The notes: generated by a model from the letters alone, not told the origin. Shown: positions 43,502-52,636, counted from the first letter of the stretch. The stretch is DNA of 64,000 bases from Phormidesmis sp963710175 (GCA_963710175.1 CAVPZC010000002.1:124001-188000); one strand, 5' to 3'. Numbers and translations are program-made.

Positions 43502-44338
43502 ATGGATAGCTCTTTGGCCACCAGCGATCGCTACGGCATCGCAGTCGACAATATCAGCGTCACTTACAGCAATGCTCGCCTAGCGCTTTATAATGCCAGC
43601 TGCTACGTCCAGCCGGGTACCATCACTGGCTTAGTTGGGCCAAACGGCGGCGGCAAATCAACCTTATTTAAGTCCATTATGGGCTTCCTTGCGCCGAGTC
43701 AGGGCCGTGTCCATATTGACAATATTTCAGTCGAAAAGGCCCAAAGGCAGCAGCTTATTGCCTATGTTCCTCAGGCCGATGAAGTCGACTGGAACTTTCC
43801 TATCAGCGTATTCGACGTGGTAATGATGGGCCGCTACGGCTACATGAATATCTTTCGCATTCCCAGCCGCAAAGACCGCCGGATTGTGCGCGAAAGTCTG
43901 GAGCGCGTCGGGATGAGCGAGTTTAGAGATCGCCAAATTGGCGAACTCTCTGGCGGACAGAAAAAGCGCGCTTTCTTAGCGCGGGCGCTGGCCCAAGAAG
44001 GCAGGGTAATCTTACTCGATGAGCCGTTTACTGGCGTCGATGTCAAGACCGAAAAGAGCATTATCAATTTGCTCCTACAGCTGCGGGATGAAGGGCATAC
44101 CGTGCTGGTCTCGACGCATGATCTGGCATCGATTTCAACTTTTTGCGATCGCGTCATCCTCCTCAACCAAACCATTCTCGCCGCAGGCACCACTGCCGAA
44201 ACCTTCACGCCTGAAAATCTCTCCATGACCTTCGGTGGCCTGCCGCTCAACAGCTTTTCTTCTCCCGCACCGACGGCTCAACCCGCCCACCAGCCCGGTC
44301 ACTCGTACATTCATCCTAAACAGGACGCATACCTGTGA
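43502..44338 (+). CDS. mntA: Manganese ABC transporter, ATPase MntA
   Basis: 278 residues. Walker A GPNGGGKST, Q-loop in VPQADEVDW, signature LSGGQKKRAFLARAL, Walker B VILLDEPFTGVD and switch His in STHDL: a complete ABC ATPase of the Mn/Zn/Fe chelate group. It hydrolyses ATP to drive MntB. The last ~25 residues are Pro/His-rich (AQPAHQPGHSYIHP), possibly metal-binding. Its stop overlaps the mntB GTG start by 4 bp. Confidence 0.93.
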   Translation: MDSSLATSDRYGIAVDNISVTYSNARLALYNASCYVQPGTITGLVGPNGGGKSTLFKSIMGFLAPSQGRVHIDNISVEKAQRQQLIAYVPQADEVDWNFPISVFDVVMMGRYGYMNIFRIPSRKDRRIVRESLERVGMSEFRDRQIGELSGGQKKRAFLARALAQEGRVILLDEPFTGVDVKTEKSIINLLLQLRDEGHTVLVSTHDLASISTFCDRVILLNQTILAAGTTAETFTPENLSMTFGGLPLNSFSSPAPTAQPAHQPGHSYIHPKQDAYL

Positions 44339-45234
44339 GCGCCCTGCTAGCCCTTTCACCTGCCGTCGCCTGGAACTGGCTGATAGAACCCTTTCAGCTC
44401 GGCTTTATGATCCGGGCGCTGTGGGTCAGTGCCTTTGTCGGCACAGTCTGCGCGGTGCTCTCCTGCTACATCACGCTCAAGGGCTGGTCGCTGATGGGCG
44501 ATGCGGTCTCTCATGCGGTTGTACCGGGCGTGGTCGTAGCCTATGCCTTAGGGCTACCTTTTTCGTTAGGGGCATTTGTCTTTGGCTTTGGGGCGACGGT
44601 GGCAATTGGCTATGTCAAATCTAAAACGCGGCTGAAAGAAGACGCGGTCATCGGCGTTATCTTCACTGGCTTCTTTGCCTTTGGCCTGGTACTTGCTACT
44701 AAAATTCCGAGCAATATCGATCTCTTTCATATTCTCTTTGGCAATGTGTTGGGTATCTCTCAGCAAGACATTGTTCAAACGCTGATCGCGGGCATTACGA
44801 CGCTCTCGATTATTTTGCTGCGCCGGAAAGATCTGCTGCTATTTTGCTTCGATCCCAACCATGCCAAAGCAATCGGGTTAAACACGCAGGCGATGTATTA
44901 CACGCTGCTCTCTGTGCTGGCTTTGACCATTGTCACTGCTTTGCAGACGGCGGGCATTGTGTTAGTGGTCGCCATGCTGGTAACGCCGGGAGCCACTGCT
45001 TACTTGCTCAGCGACAGATTCGATCACATGCTGATAATTTCTGTTGCAACCAGCGTGCTCTCCTGCCTATTTGGCACCTACTTTAGCTATCATCTCGATG
45101 CTTCAACCGGCGGCTGCATCGTTGTTCTAATGACGCTCTTTTTCTGCGCAGCGATGGTATTCGGCCCTAAGTATGGCATGTTTGCCCAGCAATTTCAGCA
45201 GCGAGCCAATAAGCGGTTAAATGGGGTGTCCTAA
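44335..45234 (+). CDS. mntB: Manganese ABC transporter, permease MntB
   Basis: 299 residues from a GTG inside the mntA stop. ABC-3-type permease with about eight transmembrane helices; typical segments include GWSLMGDAVSHAVVPGVV near residue 55 and MLVTPGATAYLLSDR. Forms the membrane channel for Mn2+. Order mntC-mntA-mntB matches Synechocystis. Confidence 0.93.
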   Translation: MSALLALSPAVAWNWLIEPFQLGFMIRALWVSAFVGTVCAVLSCYITLKGWSLMGDAVSHAVVPGVVVAYALGLPFSLGAFVFGFGATVAIGYVKSKTRLKEDAVIGVIFTGFFAFGLVLATKIPSNIDLFHILFGNVLGISQQDIVQTLIAGITTLSIILLRRKDLLLFCFDPNHAKAIGLNTQAMYYTLLSVLALTIVTALQTAGIVLVVAMLVTPGATAYLLSDRFDHMLIISVATSVLSCLFGTYFSYHLDASTGGCIVVLMTLFFCAAMVFGPKYGMFAQQFQQRANKRLNGVS

Positions 45235-45247
45235 TGTTTTGCCGCCA

Positions 45248-46534
45248 ATGTATTCACTTGAGCAGCTGATTGCCCTCGACCGACAGCACGTCTGGCATCC
45301 TTACGCGGCGATGCCTAACCCGCTGCCGGTGTTTCCCGTGCGCTCGGCTAAGGGTGTGAGAATTGAGCTGGAAGATGGGCGATCGCTCATCGACGGCATC
45401 TCCTCATGGTGGACCTGCATTCACGGCTACAGCCACCCCCGGCTAAACCAGGCGGCTCAGCGGCAAATGGAGAAAATGTCGCACGTCATGTTCGGCGGGC
45501 TGACGCATCGGCCAGCGGTGGAGCTAGCCAAAAAGCTCATAGATATCACGCCCAACCCGCTACAGCACGTTTTCTTTTCAGATTCCGGCTCAGTCGCGGT
45601 AGAAGTGGCAATGAAAATGGCGGTGCAGTACTGGCATAATCGCGGCAAACCGGATAAAAATCGTTTTCTCACCATTCGCAGCGGCTATCACGGGGACACT
45701 TTTGCCGCCATGTCTGCCTGCGATCCGGTGAATGGAATGCACCACTTGTTTAGCGGTTTACTAACGCAGCAGTATTTTGCCGATGCGCCTCAGGTAAGCT
45801 TCGAAGAGGACTGGCAGGAAGCGGATATTAGCAGCTTTGCGATGCTGTTGGAGGAGAAGGGCGATCGCATTGCCGCCGCGATCTTCGAGCCGGTGGTGCA
45901 GAATGCAGGCGGCGTTCGCTTCTACCATCCTGAATACGTGCGCCGGGCGAGCGAACTGTGCAAACAGCATGACGTGTTACTGATACTCGACGAAATCGCC
46001 ACGGGCTTTGGCCGCTCGGGCAAACTATTCGCCTGCGAATACGCTAATATCTGCCCGGATATTATGTGCGTCGGCAAAGCCCTCTCAGGTGGATTTATGT
46101 CGCTAGCAGCAACCCTGACGACAACTCATCTAAGCGAGACTTTTGCAGCCGGGGAAGCGGGCGTATTTATGCACGGCCCCACCTTTATGGGCAATCCCCT
46201 GGCCTGCGCCGTCGCGCTCGAAAATTTGAATTTATTAGAGAGCTATGACTGGCAGGCTAAGGTTGCTGAGATTGAAACGCAGTTAAAGAGAGAGTTGGAG
46301 CCTTGTCGTTCTTTGGAGGCAGTGAAGGATGTGAGGGTGTTGGGGGCGATCGCCGCCGTCGAACTTCATCAGCCGGTAAACATGGCCGTCGTGCAACCCC
46401 AATTCGTCGAGAAAGGCGTCTGGCTACGCCCCTTCGGCAGATTGCTATATACGATGCCACCCTACATTATTCAGTCAGACGAACTACAGGCGGTGACCAC
46501 GGCAATTTACAAAGTGGCTGCGACCCTCTACTGA
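45248..46534 (+). CDS. bioA: Adenosylmethionine-8-amino-7-oxononanoate aminotransferase
   Basis: About 428 residues from the ATG at 45248; an upstream ATG at 45221 would overlap mntB. Class III PLP aminotransferase with BioA features: HVWHPYAAM, DGISSWWTCIHGY, FSDSGSVAVEVAMKMA, SGYHGDTFAAM, LILDEIATGFGRSG and the PLP lysine in CVGKALSGG. It converts 7-keto-8-aminopelargonate to 7,8-diaminopelargonate using SAM as amino donor (biotin synthesis). It directly follows mntB, perhaps by chance. Confidence 0.93.
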   Translation: MYSLEQLIALDRQHVWHPYAAMPNPLPVFPVRSAKGVRIELEDGRSLIDGISSWWTCIHGYSHPRLNQAAQRQMEKMSHVMFGGLTHRPAVELAKKLIDITPNPLQHVFFSDSGSVAVEVAMKMAVQYWHNRGKPDKNRFLTIRSGYHGDTFAAMSACDPVNGMHHLFSGLLTQQYFADAPQVSFEEDWQEADISSFAMLLEEKGDRIAAAIFEPVVQNAGGVRFYHPEYVRRASELCKQHDVLLILDEIATGFGRSGKLFACEYANICPDIMCVGKALSGGFMSLAATLTTTHLSETFAAGEAGVFMHGPTFMGNPLACAVALENLNLLESYDWQAKVAEIETQLKRELEPCRSLEAVKDVRVLGAIAAVELHQPVNMAVVQPQFVEKGVWLRPFGRLLYTMPPYIIQSDELQAVTTAIYKVAATLY

Positions 46535-46770
46535 TACACGTTGCAGCCAGGAGTCTGGATATAAAAAGTCGCGAACAAGTCAGAATTAAACCAGAGAGAA
46601 AATCTAATTCATCTTATCAGCGCTAGACAAGTAAGCCGAGCTGAACAACAGGCCTACGAAGAAGGATAACCTGGCATCCGAAGATGGACTTCGGTCAAAA
46701 TACGACCTAAAGAGAACGCCGATGCTGTTGACGAGAGAGCCAGTGATCCTGATCGCCGCTCCACTACTTG

Positions 46771-47625
46771 CTATAAAGCGTTTTTTGCCGGGTACACCGA
46801 AGGCGGTTCTACAGCATCGGTTGAGCCGCCGTTCGGCGACAAGAGTGCAGACGAGGAATGCTGCCAGTGGTCGACGATCTGATGAGCAGCGGCAGCAGCG
46901 TGGTAAAAATGGAAGAAGTGATTGCCTTGCGGACATAGCCACAGGCGGGACGAGTCGTTGCTGACGCGATCGCACGACTCTTGCAGAGAATTGCCCCCTT
47001 TCATAACATCCCCCCACAGCGTTTGCTTTTGGGCACAAATAATCGCATCTTCTTTCCCATTGCACACGAGCAGCGGCACATCGACCCCTCCCGGCGAAAT
47101 TTTCGTATAACGTGCCAGAGAGTGAAGTGTCAAATTGCTGTCAAGATCTCTAGCCAGTAGCTGAACGAGAGCCTTAGCCAATCTAATCGGCTGCTGGCCG
47201 AACAGCAGCCGGGTCATTTGCGCCAAGATGATTTCACGGCTACAGGGCAAGAGCTGCCTGAGCGTGTAGTAGTGGGCCTGCCAGTTAACAGCGGGCATGG
47301 CACCCACTGACAGCAAAGTCAGCGAAGCCACCTGATGAGGATAACGGCGGGCATACAGTAACCCCACGACGCCGCTGACCCCATGACCAATCAAATGCAC
47401 CTTATAGTTGACTTGTCCCGAGCTTTTCTCCAGAGCAACTCGCGCGTTTACATACTCATGTAGAGCCGCCACGGCAGACTCAATGCAGCAAGGCTCATCC
47501 AACGTCTGGCAATATTCCCAGCGTCGAACCGGGGCGGCTTTTACAAGCTGCGACAACAGCCGCTGATCAAAACATCTTAGGTGTGGGCTGACCGATAGCC
47601 ACAGCACGTCAAATTCTTGCTTCAT
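46771..47625 (-). CDS. Alpha/beta-hydrolase-fold protein lacking the usual nucleophile
   Basis: 284 residues from the ATG at 47625. The fold is clear (VHLIGHGVSGVVGLLYARRYPHQVASLTLLSVGA, later LLVCNGKEDAI and CPQGNHFFHFY), but the nucleophile elbow reads GHGVSG, with Gly where the Ser should be. The Asp and His positions remain. From memory, cyanobacterial relatives share GHG at this site, so this may be a conserved non-hydrolytic or atypical group. Its position tail-to-tail with bioA recalls BioH-like helpers, but the missing Ser argues against a pimeloyl-ACP esterase role. The last ~25 residues are low-complexity. Confidence 0.7.
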   Translation of the reverse strand: MKQEFDVLWLSVSPHLRCFDQRLLSQLVKAAPVRRWEYCQTLDEPCCIESAVAALHEYVNARVALEKSSGQVNYKVHLIGHGVSGVVGLLYARRYPHQVASLTLLSVGAMPAVNWQAHYYTLRQLLPCSREIILAQMTRLLFGQQPIRLAKALVQLLARDLDSNLTLHSLARYTKISPGGVDVPLLVCNGKEDAIICAQKQTLWGDVMKGGNSLQESCDRVSNDSSRLWLCPQGNHFFHFYHAAAAAHQIVDHWQHSSSALLSPNGGSTDAVEPPSVYPAKNAL

Positions 47626-47931
47626 GAGTTTCACTGACCTTACTATTGACGATTAGTCTCAATAATGAATTAAGCTGAGTATATCGCAATGCGCAGTATA
47701 GTTTTTATTAATAAGAAAACTTCTCAATAAAAAAGAACGGAGTGAACCACATCTCCGCCGACTGGTCGATGGAGTTATAGACGCCGATTAAATGCCATTA
47801 GTGTATTAGCGAGCGATCGCCAGAATATCTACTCCGATATCAGTAATCATTCTTAACTATAAAATGGGCCAGTGCCCCTCTCAACACTCCAAAACCTGCG
47901 TAGCGAATAGAGAATATGCTCCAGGATAGCT

Positions 47932-48387
47932 TCAGATAGGTAGGATAGAGCGCTGGCAAGCGGGGCAAACTGCGTGGATGGAGAGCTGACAGTCGAGTAG
48001 CTGGTAGCCCGATTTCTCGGCTGTTTTAGCACCGACTTTTAAGACTGAATCGTTTTTGAACTCAATTGTTTTGTTGCACCGCACGCAGATTAAATGATGG
48101 TGGTGGTGCGGCGAAGGCTGGTTTATTTCGTATCGCTTTTGGTCTTCGGCTAGTTCAAGTTCTCGTAAGATACCCATCCGGGCCATCAGCTTGAGATTGC
48201 GATAAATGGTGGAAAGACCGATTGGTTCCCCCTCTTCTTTCAGCAGCTCGCAGAGGTCTTCTGCGCTCAGGTGCCTGCCTTCGGGGATATTTTGAAAGGT
48301 GCTTAAGATGGTTTCGCGCTGAGGAGTCATGCGCCAGCCGCGCTCGTGTAGCTCCGCTTTTAAGGCGGCTGGTGTGTAAGCGACCAT
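47932..48387 (-). CDS. fur: Ferric uptake regulator FurA
   Basis: 151 residues from the ATG at 48387. N-terminal winged helix (TPAALKAELHERGWRMTPQRETIL, then GLSTIYRNLKLMARMGILREL), metal site HHHHHLICVRCNKTIEF and a second CPAC pair near the end (structural zinc). The wording is very close to Anabaena FurA. It is an iron-responsive (and haem-responsive in Anabaena) repressor of iron uptake, photosynthesis and redox genes. A Fur-box-like sequence lies just upstream. Confidence 0.94.
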   Translation of the reverse strand: MVAYTPAALKAELHERGWRMTPQRETILSTFQNIPEGRHLSAEDLCELLKEEGEPIGLSTIYRNLKLMARMGILRELELAEDQKRYEINQPSPHHHHHLICVRCNKTIEFKNDSVLKVGAKTAEKSGYQLLDCQLSIHAVCPACQRSILPI

Positions 48388-48424
48388 GACCTTTCCTCTG
48401 CTTTGCAATCAATAAGATTCAACT

Positions 48425-48443
48425 AATGAGAATGATAGCGAAT
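48425..48443 (-). promoter_or_regulatory. Possible Fur box upstream of furA
   Basis: AATGAGAATGATAGCGAAT: the first half (TGAGAATGAT) matches the Fur-box core well, the second half poorly. About 40 bp upstream of the furA ATG, fitting autoregulation. Confidence 0.4.
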
Positions 48444-48522
48444 CTACGGGCTGTTTGCAACAGTTGCCGCTTATTGAGAAATATATCTAAGAAGCAGCTA
48501 CGGAAGCGTTGCACCATCAACT

Positions 48523-48629
48523 CTATAGCGCCTGTCGAGCTGCTTAGGACACTTTTATCGGCTGAAACCGTTATCTGACGGCAGGCAACTCGGCTCGCAA
48601 AGTAAGAATGCATCCTTACTTTGCTATAT
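48523..48629 (+). repeat. Dispersed 107-bp hairpin repeat, copy 2
   Basis: Same unit and orientation as 27547-27653. It contains the perfect hairpin AAAGTAAG/CTTACTTT (about 48599-48622) and the CTATAG/CTATA ends. It lies between furA and the iron permease gene. Confidence 0.88.
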
Positions 48630-48704
48630 CAGTTGGCTCTGCGGGTGCTTTAAACTACTAAATAGCAAAGAACTTAATTAAACCGCTTCTAATCCCACTA
48701 GAAT

Positions 48705-50420
48705 ATGCCCCGCTTACATCCCACTTCGTCTGCTCACGCTAGGTTTTATCCGCTGCGGTTAGGATCTCGGGTAGCCGCATGGTCCACGAAACCGAATGGT
48801 TGGGCGATCACCACCTGGATAACAGCGGCGCTCGTCTTTTTACCGGTGCTAGTGGTCGCGGGCAGCGTTTTTGCCGATGTCGGCGAGGTCTGGGCGCATC
48901 TAGCAGATACCGTACTGGCGCAATATGTCACCAATTCGCTGATTTTGATGGTCGGGGTGGCCGCAGGCACGCTGGTGATTGGTGTGGGTACGGCTTGGCT
49001 GGTAACCATGTGTCAGTTTACAGGGGTACGCATTTTTGAGTGGGCGCTGCTGCTGCCGTTGGCCGCGCCTGCCTATTTACTGGCCTATACCTATACCGAC
49101 TGGCTGGAGTACTACGGACCGGTGCAGGCTGGGCTGCGGACTCTCTTTGGCTGGGAAAGTGCGACCGACTACTGGTTTCCCCATGTGCGCTCTATTGGCG
49201 GGGCGATCGCCCTCTTCACCCTCACCCTCTATCCCTATGTATACATACTGGCGCGGGTTGCTTTTTTAGAGCAGTCTATCTGCACTTTAGAGGCGAGTCG
49301 CTCTCTGGGCTGTGGCCCCTGGCGCAGCTTTACAAAAGTCGCGGTGCCCCTGGCCCGGCCTGCCATTATCGCGGGGCTTTCGCTAGCGCTGATGGAAACG
49401 CTCAATGACTTTGGGACGGTGCAGTATTTCAGCGTGCCGACCTTTACTACCGGAATTTACCGCACCTGGTTTGGTATGGGTGAGCGAGTGGCGGCGGCGC
49501 AGCTATCGGCGATGCTGATGCTGTTTATTTTGGCACTGATTTTACTAGAGCGCTGGTCGCGGCGGCAGGCTCAATACTATCAGGCTAACAACAGCGCACA
49601 GACGCCGACTGCCTATCGGCTGAGCGGGTGGCGTGGGGGCTTAGCTGTGCTGGCCTGTTTGCTGCCGATTAGTCTAGGGCTGCTGGTGCCGGGCTATCTA
49701 CTGGTGCTGATGGTAAAAGATAACTGGGAAGACGCGCTAGGCAACCGATTTGCAGAACTGGCAACGAACAGCCTGACGCTATCTGCGGTAACAGCGGCGA
49801 TCGCGCTCATCCTATCGCTGGTGCTGGCCTACGGACAGCGGCTCGATGGCAGTCGCCCCATTCGTCTGGGCGTCAGACTGGCGGCGATGGGCTATGGCAT
49901 TCCGGGCGCAGTGATTGCCGTGGGCATTTTGATTCCGGTGACGCGCCTGGACAATGTTATTGCGGCCTGGTCAGCGACTGCTTTTGGGCGATCGCCAGGA
50001 TTGCTGCTCAGTGGCACCATTATCGCCCTGGTGTTTGCTTACTTGGTGAGGTTTTTAGCGGTTTCTCTCGGCTCGGTCGAATCGGGTCTGGCCAAAATTC
50101 GCCCTAATTTAGACGATGCTGCGCGCAGCCTGGGCTATTCGCCTGGCAAAACCCTGGCTAAAGTGCACGCTCCGTTGATGACTAGCAGTCTGCTGACAGC
50201 GGTGATGCTGGTGTTTGTCGATGTGATGAAGGAGCTGCCTGCGACGCTAGTGATGCGGCCTTTTAACTTCGATACGCTGGCGGTTCGGGTCTATCAATAT
50301 GCGTCTGATGAGCGGTTAGTAGAGGCGGCTGCCCCAGCGCTGACTATTTTACTGGTGGGTCTGCTGCCGGTGATCGCGCTGAGCTGGCAAATTACCCGCA
50401 CTCGCCAGGCCAGGCGATAG
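48705..50420 (+). CDS. futB: Ferric iron ABC transporter permease (FutB/AfuB type)
   Basis: 571 residues, about twelve transmembrane helices in two homologous halves, each with a permease EAA-like loop (LEASRSLGCGPWRSFTKVAVPLARPA and LDDAARSLGYSPGKTLAKVHAPLM). This double permease is the FutB/AfuB/SfuB form serving periplasmic ferric-iron binding proteins; the ThiP-like subgroup is an alternative. The binding protein and ATPase genes are not in this window, as is common in cyanobacteria. It is divergent from furA with a Fur-box-like site between, which fits an iron role. Confidence 0.85.
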   Translation: MPRLHPTSSAHARFYPLRLGSRVAAWSTKPNGWAITTWITAALVFLPVLVVAGSVFADVGEVWAHLADTVLAQYVTNSLILMVGVAAGTLVIGVGTAWLVTMCQFTGVRIFEWALLLPLAAPAYLLAYTYTDWLEYYGPVQAGLRTLFGWESATDYWFPHVRSIGGAIALFTLTLYPYVYILARVAFLEQSICTLEASRSLGCGPWRSFTKVAVPLARPAIIAGLSLALMETLNDFGTVQYFSVPTFTTGIYRTWFGMGERVAAAQLSAMLMLFILALILLERWSRRQAQYYQANNSAQTPTAYRLSGWRGGLAVLACLLPISLGLLVPGYLLVLMVKDNWEDALGNRFAELATNSLTLSAVTAAIALILSLVLAYGQRLDGSRPIRLGVRLAAMGYGIPGAVIAVGILIPVTRLDNVIAAWSATAFGRSPGLLLSGTIIALVFAYLVRFLAVSLGSVESGLAKIRPNLDDAARSLGYSPGKTLAKVHAPLMTSSLLTAVMLVFVDVMKELPATLVMRPFNFDTLAVRVYQYASDERLVEAAAPALTILLVGLLPVIALSWQITRTRQARR

Positions 50421-50461
50421 AGGCGAGACAGTCGATTCAGATTCGGTGTACATTTTAGGGC

Positions 50462-51457
50462 ATGACTAAACCTTCTGTGTCTGCGCAGCCCCCTGCGCTT
50501 CGGGACCCTTTGCATCCGCTCAAAAATCCGCTGGCGTGGCTGCGGGCATTTTGGAAATTTTCTCGGCCTCATACGGTGATTGGTACTAGCTTGAGCGCGA
50601 TGGCACTAAGTGCGATCGCCCTGACTGCTGCGCTACCGCCGATTGACTGGAGCGAAGTCGCCGCGTCGTGGCTGATCGCCTGGAGCGCCTGTCTATGCGG
50701 CAATGTCTATATTGTGGGACTCAACCAGGTAGAAGACATTGCGATTGACCGAATCAACAAGCCAGATCTGCCGATTGCCTCAGGTGAATTTACCAAGCGG
50801 CACGCGCAGCGACTGGTTTGGCTGACAGGTGGTCTGGCGATCGCACTGGCCTTACTCTCTCAAAACGGTTACCTCATGCTTACCGTAGGCTTGAGCCTGC
50901 TGATTGGCACAGCCTATTCGCTGCCGCCGGTCAGGCTGAAGCGCTATCCGTTTTGGGCTTCAGTCTGCATCCTGGTCGTGCGCGGTGCAATTGTAAACTT
51001 GGGGCTGTATCTGTACTTTGCAACGCAGCTAGGGATGGGAGCGGCTATACCAGTGCGAGTCTGGGCGCTGACGGCATTTGTGCTGGTGTTTAGCTTTGCT
51101 ATCGCCATCTTTAAAGACATTCCAGATTTGGAGGGCGATCGCCGCTTCAATATCTCTACTTATACTCTTCGGCTGGGCCGCAAAAGAGTGTTTCAGTTGG
51201 CCCGCTGGGTGTTGACTGCGTGCTATGTCGGCCTGATCATTGCAGCGCCATTTTTACCGGGTGTTCAGCCGCTCTTTTTGGCGGTAGCTCAAGGGTCCGG
51301 CATCGTCGCTTTCTGGTGGCTCAGTCGCCGGGTCGATCTCGATCCATCGCCTGTGAAAAAAAATATTTCCTATCCAGCCTTCTACCAGTTTATTTGGAAG
51401 CTCTTTTTTGCAGAATACTTGATCTTTCCGCTGGCCTGCTGGCTGGCCCGAGGCTAG
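50462..51457 (+). CDS. hpt: Homogentisate phytyltransferase (tocopherol synthesis)
   Basis: 331 residues, about eight to nine transmembrane helices. UbiA prenyltransferase family: first Asp-rich motif NQVEDIAIDRINKPDLPIASG (prenyl-diphosphate Mg site) and second KDIPDLEGDRRF. The start WLRAFWKFSRPHTVIGTSLS and the motif wording match cyanobacterial HPT (Slr1736 type), which joins homogentisate and phytyl diphosphate on the way to vitamin E. A solanesyl transferase or other UbiA member is less likely. It starts 42 bp after futB. Confidence 0.87.
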   Translation: MTKPSVSAQPPALRDPLHPLKNPLAWLRAFWKFSRPHTVIGTSLSAMALSAIALTAALPPIDWSEVAASWLIAWSACLCGNVYIVGLNQVEDIAIDRINKPDLPIASGEFTKRHAQRLVWLTGGLAIALALLSQNGYLMLTVGLSLLIGTAYSLPPVRLKRYPFWASVCILVVRGAIVNLGLYLYFATQLGMGAAIPVRVWALTAFVLVFSFAIAIFKDIPDLEGDRRFNISTYTLRLGRKRVFQLARWVLTACYVGLIIAAPFLPGVQPLFLAVAQGSGIVAFWWLSRRVDLDPSPVKKNISYPAFYQFIWKLFFAEYLIFPLACWLARG

Positions 51458-51465
51458 GGATATCG

Positions 51466-51861
51466 CTATCTTAATCTGTCCGAGCCGCTGAATACCTGTT
51501 TCAGCACATCTAGGCGCGATCGCTCCCAATAATCCACATGAAAATCGATCAGGCCAGCTGAGTTGAGACCCAGCTCAGTCCGTCCTGAAATAGAAAGGCG
51601 CGGCGACCAGGGAACAGGCGCGGTCAGGTTCAGTGTCCACTGCATCGTAATTGACCTGGGGTCGGGCTGATTAATGTTGTGCAGCTCCATCTGCACATCC
51701 CCAAAAAACCAGCTCATAAAGCCAATCATTTTCCGATAGCGGCCCACGCCCTCAAAATCATTGAGCGGGTCTTTAAAGTGCACATCTTCGGCGTAAAGAC
51801 CGTAGGTTTGATTTTCGGGGAAACGAGCGTAATCCTGCTTCAGCTGCTCAACGACATCCAC
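51466..51861 (-). CDS. DUF2358 protein
   Basis: 131 residues from a GTG start. It contains YARFPENQTYGLYAEDVHFKDPLNDFEGVGRY, typical of DUF2358, and a WERSRLDVLKQVF end. The fold is SnoaL/NTF2-like by the pattern of the family; no catalytic residues are known. Conserved in cyanobacteria and plants; function unknown. It starts 18 bp after the previous gene on the same strand and is likely co-transcribed with it. Confidence 0.82.
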   Translation of the reverse strand: MDVVEQLKQDYARFPENQTYGLYAEDVHFKDPLNDFEGVGRYRKMIGFMSWFFGDVQMELHNINQPDPRSITMQWTLNLTAPVPWSPRLSISGRTELGLNSAGLIDFHVDYWERSRLDVLKQVFSGSDRLR

Positions 51862-51868
51862 GGCTCTA

Positions 51869-51902
51869 TTTTTCCACCTCTACAGTTTTTCCACCTCTAC
51901 AG
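51869..51902. repeat. 17-bp tandem duplication at a gene end
   Basis: TTTTTCCACCTCTACAG occurs twice in a row (51869-51885, 51886-51902). Read on the minus strand, the first unit met encodes the last residues of the upstream gene; its stop codon (51880-51882) falls inside the second, so the duplication has shaped that protein's C-terminus. Confidence 0.85.
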
Positions 51903-52446
51903 TTGGCCACAGTCGTTCGAGCTGATGACGCCAAGCGCCCAGTGCCTGCTGCTGGTAGCCCTGTTCACCCATCTCCCCCATAACGCCTTCTGCATAAAAG
52001 CGATCTAGCGTTTTGAGGGTGTCTTCCAAAGACTGGCCCTGGCGTTTGGCCGCGACGATAATCTGCGTTACCTGGTGCTCAACCATCTGAGAGAAAAATA
52101 CCTCTGCCCCGTTGGAATTTAGCGTTAATAGCTGCTCTACCGCGCTTTCAAACTGACCCGGTTCGAGCGCCGCCAAATCGTACTGAAATACGCCCCACAC
52201 CAAATTTTGATGGAAAGCATAGCGAGCCTCCTGAGTCTGGTCAAAGTTAGCCTCCATCATCTGCCCGATGAAGGGCTGCGCCTCAGCGATCGGCATAATT
52301 GGCGTCATCAGCTTCAGCCAAGGGCCGCTGACAATTGCCAGCAAGCGCAGCTGGTCAGTCTCTATTTGCCAGGCATCGGGAGGAACATGCTGACAAGCAT
52401 CACCAAAGCTGGCAGTGAGGGCAATGGTAATCTCATTGGGGGTCAT
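51880..52446 (-). CDS. Conserved cyanobacterial-type protein of unknown function
   Basis: 188 residues, mostly helical, acidic. The N-terminal ~100 residues alternate strands and helices (AWQIETDQLRLLAIVSG...PWLKLMTPIMPIAEAQPFI) in a way that recalls chaperone-like folds, but I recognise no family. The C-terminus is encoded in part by a 17-bp tandem duplication. Probably in an operon with the DUF2358 gene. Cytoplasmic by absence of signals. Confidence 0.7.
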   Translation of the reverse strand: MTPNEITIALTASFGDACQHVPPDAWQIETDQLRLLAIVSGPWLKLMTPIMPIAEAQPFIGQMMEANFDQTQEARYAFHQNLVWGVFQYDLAALEPGQFESAVEQLLTLNSNGAEVFFSQMVEHQVTQIIVAAKRQGQSLEDTLKTLDRFYAEGVMGEMGEQGYQQQALGAWRHQLERLWPTVEVEKL

Positions 52447-52483
52447 GGCGACAGCAAAACGTTTTGCAGTATCTACAGGGTTG

Positions 52484-52590
52484 CTATAGCAAAGTAAGGA
52501 TGCATTCTTACTTTGCGAGTCGAGTTGCCTGTTGTCAGATAGCGGTTTCAGCCGATAAAAGTGTCCTAAGCAACTCGACAGGCGCTATAG
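52484..52590 (-). repeat. Dispersed 107-bp hairpin repeat, copy 3 (inverted)
   Basis: The reverse complement of the unit at 27547 and 48523. It has perfect ends (CTATAGC / GCTATAG), a perfect AAAGTAAG/CTTACTTT hairpin and a perfect GTCGAGTTGC/GCAACTCGAC pairing. The best preserved copy, lying just past the groEL terminator. Confidence 0.9.
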
Positions 52591-52636
52591 GCGCAGTAAC
52601 AGCGCCCGCTTTTCTCTAAAGGTAGCAGCCGACACC

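Noticed and set aside
43840..44250. A 136-residue open frame antisense to mntA
   Set aside because: It overlaps the Walker B and signature region of a certain ABC ATPase; a shadow frame.
46604..47065. A 153-residue Arg/Cys/Ser-rich frame overlapping the alpha/beta-hydrolase gene
   Set aside because: Low-complexity basic composition, no motif, and it overlaps the clear hydrolase frame.
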